A DNA stretch of 64,000 nucleotides, taken from assembly GCA_015680685.1 (NCBI GenBank), contig MNCI01007621.1, forward strand, positions 435,295 through 499,294. The letters run 5' to 3'. A program made the translations under genes and the position numbers. Source of the DNA: Gnetum montanum (lineage: Eukaryota; Streptophyta; Gnetopsida; Gnetales; Gnetaceae). Below, in pieces: positions 59,553-64,000 of the stretch. Each line of letters opens with the position of its first letter. Position 1 is the first letter of the stretch. The notes below the pieces were generated by a model, which did not search any database, had not been told where the DNA came from, and worked only from the letters and a program-made list of their open reading frames with translations.

Positions 59553-62340
59553 TCATGTAGTTCCAAGTAGCGGTGGCTCCTCCATTGGTGCTTTCCCTTT
59601 GTCTTGTGCTCTAGGTTTTGAGGCTTGATGATGTTGAAGTATGGCCTAGAGCTTCTCCTCTTAAGTCCAAGGGTCTTGTGTTGTCCATGCTAATGTTCCA
59701 ATGTTTGACAGAGTCAGCACTTCCCATGAACAGGGTAGATGCAGAAACATTTGATTGGCCTTGACATACCAAGCTGCAAACACCCATCATTCCTCCTCAT
59801 AGGCTCTGGCTTTATCCTTATACTCTTGAAAATCTGCTAGCCATCAAGCCAAGTCTATTGTGACACCTTTCTATCCTTGGTAGCTAGCTTTCACCACCCC
59901 AAGTTCAGAATTTGCAATTTCCAGTTTCTCCAATAGCTTCTTGCGTTCTGCAAATTTTGCTTTGTATTTGATGTGGGTGGTTGCTACCTGCTACTCGAGC
60001 TCTATCCTTAGGTTCCATGCTATTAACATGGCAAGGTTGGCATATTTCAAATTTGTCAATTCCATGTATTCTGTTAAATCTTGAATCTGTAGGTCCCGGA
60101 TCTTAAATTCTGCTTGGTGGGTGAAGGCATATGTGTCCAATATGGCCCGCTAGTCAGTGTGTTGAGCACTGATAGCATTGATGTGGGCCTTGGCCATAGG
60201 ATCTCATTCTTAAGGATCTTTTTGTACATCCCCTCTTGATCTCAGAAGTGCTCCTTCATCTTTTCATGCCGTTTAGCCTCATTTTGCCATGCGCTTATCT
60301 CAATAGCTGACTTTTGACAAATGGCACATACCTCCTCCATCGAGAGGGTTTGATTCTCTCTATCTAAATGGCTTATGTCTCAGTTGACCCAAATAAATTG
60401 TTCTCACAGTTAATGGAAGTGTTCCTCAAGAACGTTCTTATGCTTTCCCATAGTGGTCAACCGAAGGTTGTCTACAACGAGCTGCTTGTTTTCTTCTTGT
60501 AAGGCCTTAAGTGCCTTGGTATGCACATGAGTTTGCACCTGTGTTGCGGAGGCATCCCAAACAGCCTTCTCTTTTTCATCATCCACCTTTTTATTCTCTA
60601 CTATTAGCTTGGTTAGTTGCTCAGTTCTAAAATTATCTAGCTAGTCTGCGGGAACAAATTGCATAGGGTCTCACTATGCTACTTGTAAGGACACGAGTTG
60701 CTCTTGTAGTTTCTGCACCTCAACTTCAGCATGCTCGGCCCTCACTTCTGTTAAGACCAACTTTCCCTTTGTGGAAATGAGGTCTAACTGAATTTTTGTA
60801 ACATCCTGAGGGATGTCAAGTAGGGACATCATTACTTGCCCTGTTTGGAGCAATCGATCAAGTGCATCCTCATGTTCTGCAGGAGTCATTGAGGTTCTGG
60901 CCAAATTTTGAGCATCCCGTACTCCTATGAAATCTGCTGGTGCCACAACAGGTACATTGAAGGATTCTTTGATGTGGTCAGCGACCACTTCTGTAGCTCC
61001 CATGACATCCTAGTGTTGCATGACCACCACAGTGGCCCCTTCACCAGTCTCTAATTGCACTTGGAAAGATGTCACGTTTTCCGAGATCTGTTGTGACCAT
61101 CTACTTTCCCCTCCTCTTATGTGAATAGACATTTTGCCCCTTGTACAATCCAAAGAAATAGTGGGCTGAATGACATCATTGATGATGCAGAAGAGGTTTG
61201 CGTCATCACGACTTCCCCAACTAACTGTCTAAATGATGGCCCTGAGATGGCTCATCGACGATTTGTAGTCTTACGGTGGTGGCAATTGATCCTAGCCTAT
61301 GCTAGGCCCTGCTTCCTATTATTGACTGGGATCCATGCTTGGAGGTTGGCTAGGTCCTGCAGGTTGAGTTGCAGTTGGTCCAGCCATATGTTCTTCTTCT
61401 TGTTCTGGTCCCAGCTCTTCACCAGTGCTTTTCCTTGGAGCTGGCGCCTTTAGCAATTCAGCATATGAAGTAGTTAGGGCTTTTTGGAGGACATCATTAT
61501 TGTACCCCAAAATACCAGCATGTTGACAAAGCTTTCTGATAAGACAAGGGAAAGGCAGCACCATATTCCCTGTCTTTCGTTCCTCGAACCGCCTCAAGAT
61601 CTTCGTTAAATATAGATGGGGCAGGTTAGCGTTAACCTTTCCCATCAGCATTGCACATCCTCTAGCCACATACGTTGATATTCTTTTCAAGCCTTTCATG
61701 GGGAAGAGATGATATGTTCCAATTTTAAAGTAAATCCTCTCTTTTGTCGTCAATTCACCAAATGTTTTATCTCTACCATAAGCCCTTTCCAACTAATCCC
61801 GTCACACATCGGGGTCTGAACTGGTGGATAACTAAGCAACTTGGGCCCTATATTTGAAAGGTTTAACACTTCTAAAATAGCCTATGTAGAGAAATCAACT
61901 GTCACACCACAAATATTGACAGTGGTTCCTTGCTCCCTATTGTGCCAAAATTGGTACGTCTCTCCTAAGTACCAAGCACCACTTTCAGAGAGGGTAGGCC
62001 ATAATGGGGATCCTTTGAGGTGATCCCTAATGGCCTCAGGAGCAAACTCTACAAAAGATTCAAATTTTAATTCCAAAATCACTGTAGTGAATGTGAACTT
62101 TTCATGGATGGCCTGAACACAATCATGGGGCAACGTGAGATGTTGTCCCTGTTCAGGTGCTACAGAAGCTCCTCCTTCTGCTTGTCCAAACCATACGGTA
62201 GGAGGATCTTCTTGATAAATGCTAAATAATCATTCCTCCTGTTCTGCATGTTGTCTGGCAGGATCTTGTCTTCCACCCCTCCGAGATCATTTGTTTCCAC
62301 CTTGAGAAGGACCTTACTGTTCTCCACGTTTCAAGGCCAT
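59553..62340 (-). pseudogene. E7 post-pol gene: globular domain plus coiled coil, broken
   Basis: About 900 codons long. ATG at 62340 (MALKRGEQ) follows a 3' splice site. The frame from 62340 to 61882 has three stops and contains FTFTTVILELKFESFVEF and a WYLGETYQFWHNREQG segment. 61792-61319 is one clean frame: FGELTTKERIYFKIGTYHLF, ISTYVARGCAMLMGKVNANL, LPFPCLIRKLCQHAGI, then a P/Q/E-rich linker. 61003-60674 begins the coiled coil (VRAEHAEVEVQKLQEQL), which continues in broken frames. The end reads AQDKGKAPMEEPPLLGTT and a stop at 59553. No signal peptide or membrane segment is evident, which argues against a true envelope protein. Better preserved than the E6 copy; function unknown. Confidence 0.72.
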
Positions 62341-62820
62341 CTACAATCACACGGGGTCAAGCGTTAGTAAGGTTTTTTTTTGAAATTAAGTTATACCTTA
62401 CTGCTTACCTTAATTAATGATCTTATTCTATCTAAGTGTGATCTTTCCCAAAATATTGTAGTAATGAGTCCGTGTTACTTAGGTGGTTCCCAATTTTAAT
62501 TTCCCGATATGCCTAGGGGTTAAATGATTTTTGGGCACAATTATTCCAAGTGTTATAGCTAATTACCCTAGATGATGTTCTTTGGGAGATGATAAATTCC
62601 AAAAAAGTTAGGCACTTTTCGACAGGTATCCCTCCTCCACGACTAAGCTAAATACTCTGGGTTCAAGCAAGTTCAAACAGAATTAAAATCAGAGTACCAG
62701 TGAGCGAGATATAGTGAGAAAAGCAAGGGTCGCTCAATCATAAGTCGTAGAGATAAAATTCGAAAACTCCCCCATGTGAATGGCAAAAATGATGCTAAGT
62801 GTTGNGGGGGGGGGGGGGTC
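62341..62820 (-). other. E7 post-pol gene: leader and probable intron
   Basis: The minus strand reads CTTACTAACGCTTGACCCCG then TGTGATTGTAG|ATGGCC: a perfect CTAAC plant branch-point consensus about 25 nt before the 3' splice AG. The leader part aligns with that of E6 (GGGGAGTTTT..AATTTT.TCTC; GAACC.AGAGT.TT). A run of 14 G (62805-62818 plus strand) next to the N at 62804 lies just after the TATA box. Confidence 0.55.
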
Positions 62821-62821
62821 A

Positions 62822-62910
62822 CCTATTTATAGGTTGTAGGGATACGATATCGTGTACGATACATCACGTACGTGATATCATGTCGGCTATGATATCGCGT
62901 ACGCAATATC
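62822..62910 (-). promoter_or_regulatory. E7 internal promoter: GATATC array plus TATA box
   Basis: On the plus strand GATATC at 62846, 62874 and 62891 and AATATC at 62905, with GTACGT/GTACGC between them. On the minus strand these precede CCTATAAATAGG (62833-62822), a canonical TATA box. Same design as the LTR promoter at 59275-59358. Confidence 0.7.
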
Positions 62911-63960
62911 ACGGCCCTAGTGACATGAGGCACAACAAAAATACTGAATTTTTAAAGGATTTTCTTGAAATAAACGTTGTAAGTTAAGGACATTGGGCTA
63001 TTACGAAGGAGTTCTAGGGTAATTCCATTAATTCGAAAGGCACAATTAATGATGATGGTGTGGATTTTATCAATAAAACCTTAGGTGGTAAGAAAAAGGT
63101 TATGTGATGGTTCATGGGAACGTTGAAATTCCTAGGGTTAATAGTAAGGAAAGAATGTTATGAAAAATAAGCTGAGGGTAAGAAAAGGTGTGTGTGAGCT
63201 ATCATAAGTGAAGATTACAAAAGATTACACAAGTGGGTCCTCCCCAAAGCAGGTTCCAACCTATAATTCCCTTGTGTAACCACACTTAAAGTGTCCATGG
63301 GCACTAGAAGGGTTAAATGTAATCCGCACTGACTCCACAAAACACACACACGTAAATATTATCGGAATGAGGTAAGGATTCTATGCTACACATGACACAA
63401 GCTACAATTACATGAATAGTGAGATGAGACGAAGTATAGAAGGGATCGTAGAGATTGGGACATGAGGTAACTGACCCAGAAGACAGTGAATCCTACGTGT
63501 AAAGCATGATTAATGTGTCATTAACCCATCATTCCAAGATCAGGATCAAGTCCATCCTTCTAATCAGTGACATTGCATTGTTTCATCCATCATGAGCAAC
63601 TATGAGAGTACTATAACAACAAGGCATATGATCACTTGGCATTTTATTCAAGGGAGGAGAGATTTTTGTTTTGTGGCACTTTTCTTTTCGTTTTTCTTTT
63701 TCTTCTTCTTCTTTTTTCCTTCTTTCTCTTTTTTTTTTTATTATTGAATCTAGAGAAGCCACCAACCTTCAGGCATGGGTGCATGTCTTTCTAGTCGGAC
63801 CCCCTAGAATAAAATTGGATTTTTGAGTGCCCTTTTTTTATTACTCTTACTCCCATTTTTCATTAGATCTACAAGGATCTTAGTACAACCACATTGCATG
63901 ATAACTCCCATAGACGTCACCAAAGAGAATCCACAAGTCCCCTTGATGTCACACCCTAAT
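62911..63960 (-). other. E7 post-pol spacer shared with E6 and E3
   Basis: Inverted homolog of 54319-55060 (blocks listed for E6), with a T-rich/poly-pyrimidine stretch at 63680-63745. The open frame at 63583-63765 on the minus strand is low-complexity Lys/Glu and not a gene. 63961-64000 is too short to judge. Confidence 0.7.
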
Positions 63961-64000
63961 CATTCCCTCTTGGTCCATCCTTCTTCATTTTGGGTACAAT

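Larger units (their letters stand above)
58558..64000 (-). mobile_element. E7: Athila-family element on the minus strand, 3' half
   Basis: 3' LTR 58558-59385, polypurine tract, post-pol gene (62340 down to 59553) with its leader and promoter, then the conserved post-pol spacer up to about 63960. Gag, pol and the left LTR are outside the window. Inserted into the post-pol gene of E6 in opposite orientation. Confidence 0.87.

Noticed and set aside
63583-63765. Lys/Glu-rich frame on the minus strand
   Set aside because: Translation of a poly-pyrimidine simple sequence; the E6 counterpart does not keep it.

Overview
The window reads as a plant nuclear genome segment made almost entirely of nested, decaying LTR retrotransposons. 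It is AT-rich and has draft-assembly gaps: a 181-base N run at 27009-27189 and single Ns at 17982 and 62804. Plant origin follows from the element lineages: Tat and Athila Ty3/gypsy elements with tRNA-Asn and tRNA-Asp primer sites, a Tekay/Del chromovirus with a tRNA-Met primer site, a Sirevirus-like Copia remnant and an L1-type LINE remnant. The sequence alone does not fix the species. I see no intact cellular gene.

Layout. 1-850: unassigned, with a decayed hydrophobic reading frame. 856-12263: E1, a complete but dead Tat-lineage element with 1.8-kb LTRs and a perfect GATAT target duplication; an archaeal-type RNase H domain lies between protease and reverse transcriptase. 12269-21996: remnants comprising a chromovirus RT piece, two Sirevirus-like LTR copies (R1, R2), a LINE 3' end on the minus strand, and E8, an Athila-type LTR with primer site. 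21997-50085: a nest. A Tekay-type LTR (copy A) is split by E3, an Athila element at 22145-41090 with target duplication CATGC; the 5' LTR of E3 is itself split by E2 (22287-31300), a Tat-lineage element that keeps gag and protease but has no RT or integrase, with tandem arrays in their place. A second Tekay element, E5 (minus strand, about 42234-49463), abuts copy A head to head and has a further LTR piece (copy C) on its right. 50535-58557: E6, an Athila-family element with gag but no pol and with a long post-pol gene. 58558 to the window edge: E7, the same family on the minus strand, inserted into the 3' part of that post-pol gene and carrying its own copy.

The most interesting feature is this post-pol gene of E6 and E7. 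Each copy has its own internal TATA box preceded by an array of GATATC motifs, an untranslated leader, a branch-point-like CTAAC/GTAAC plus 3' splice site directly before an ATGGCC start, and then a long reading frame: a globular N-terminal part, a P/Q/E-rich linker and a coiled-coil tail. The GATATC array plus TATA layout is the same as that of the family's LTR promoters, so the element appears to carry its promoter module twice. E3 keeps the splice acceptor and start but has lost the gene. All coding regions carry stops and frameshifts, so this is a record of a system rather than a working copy.
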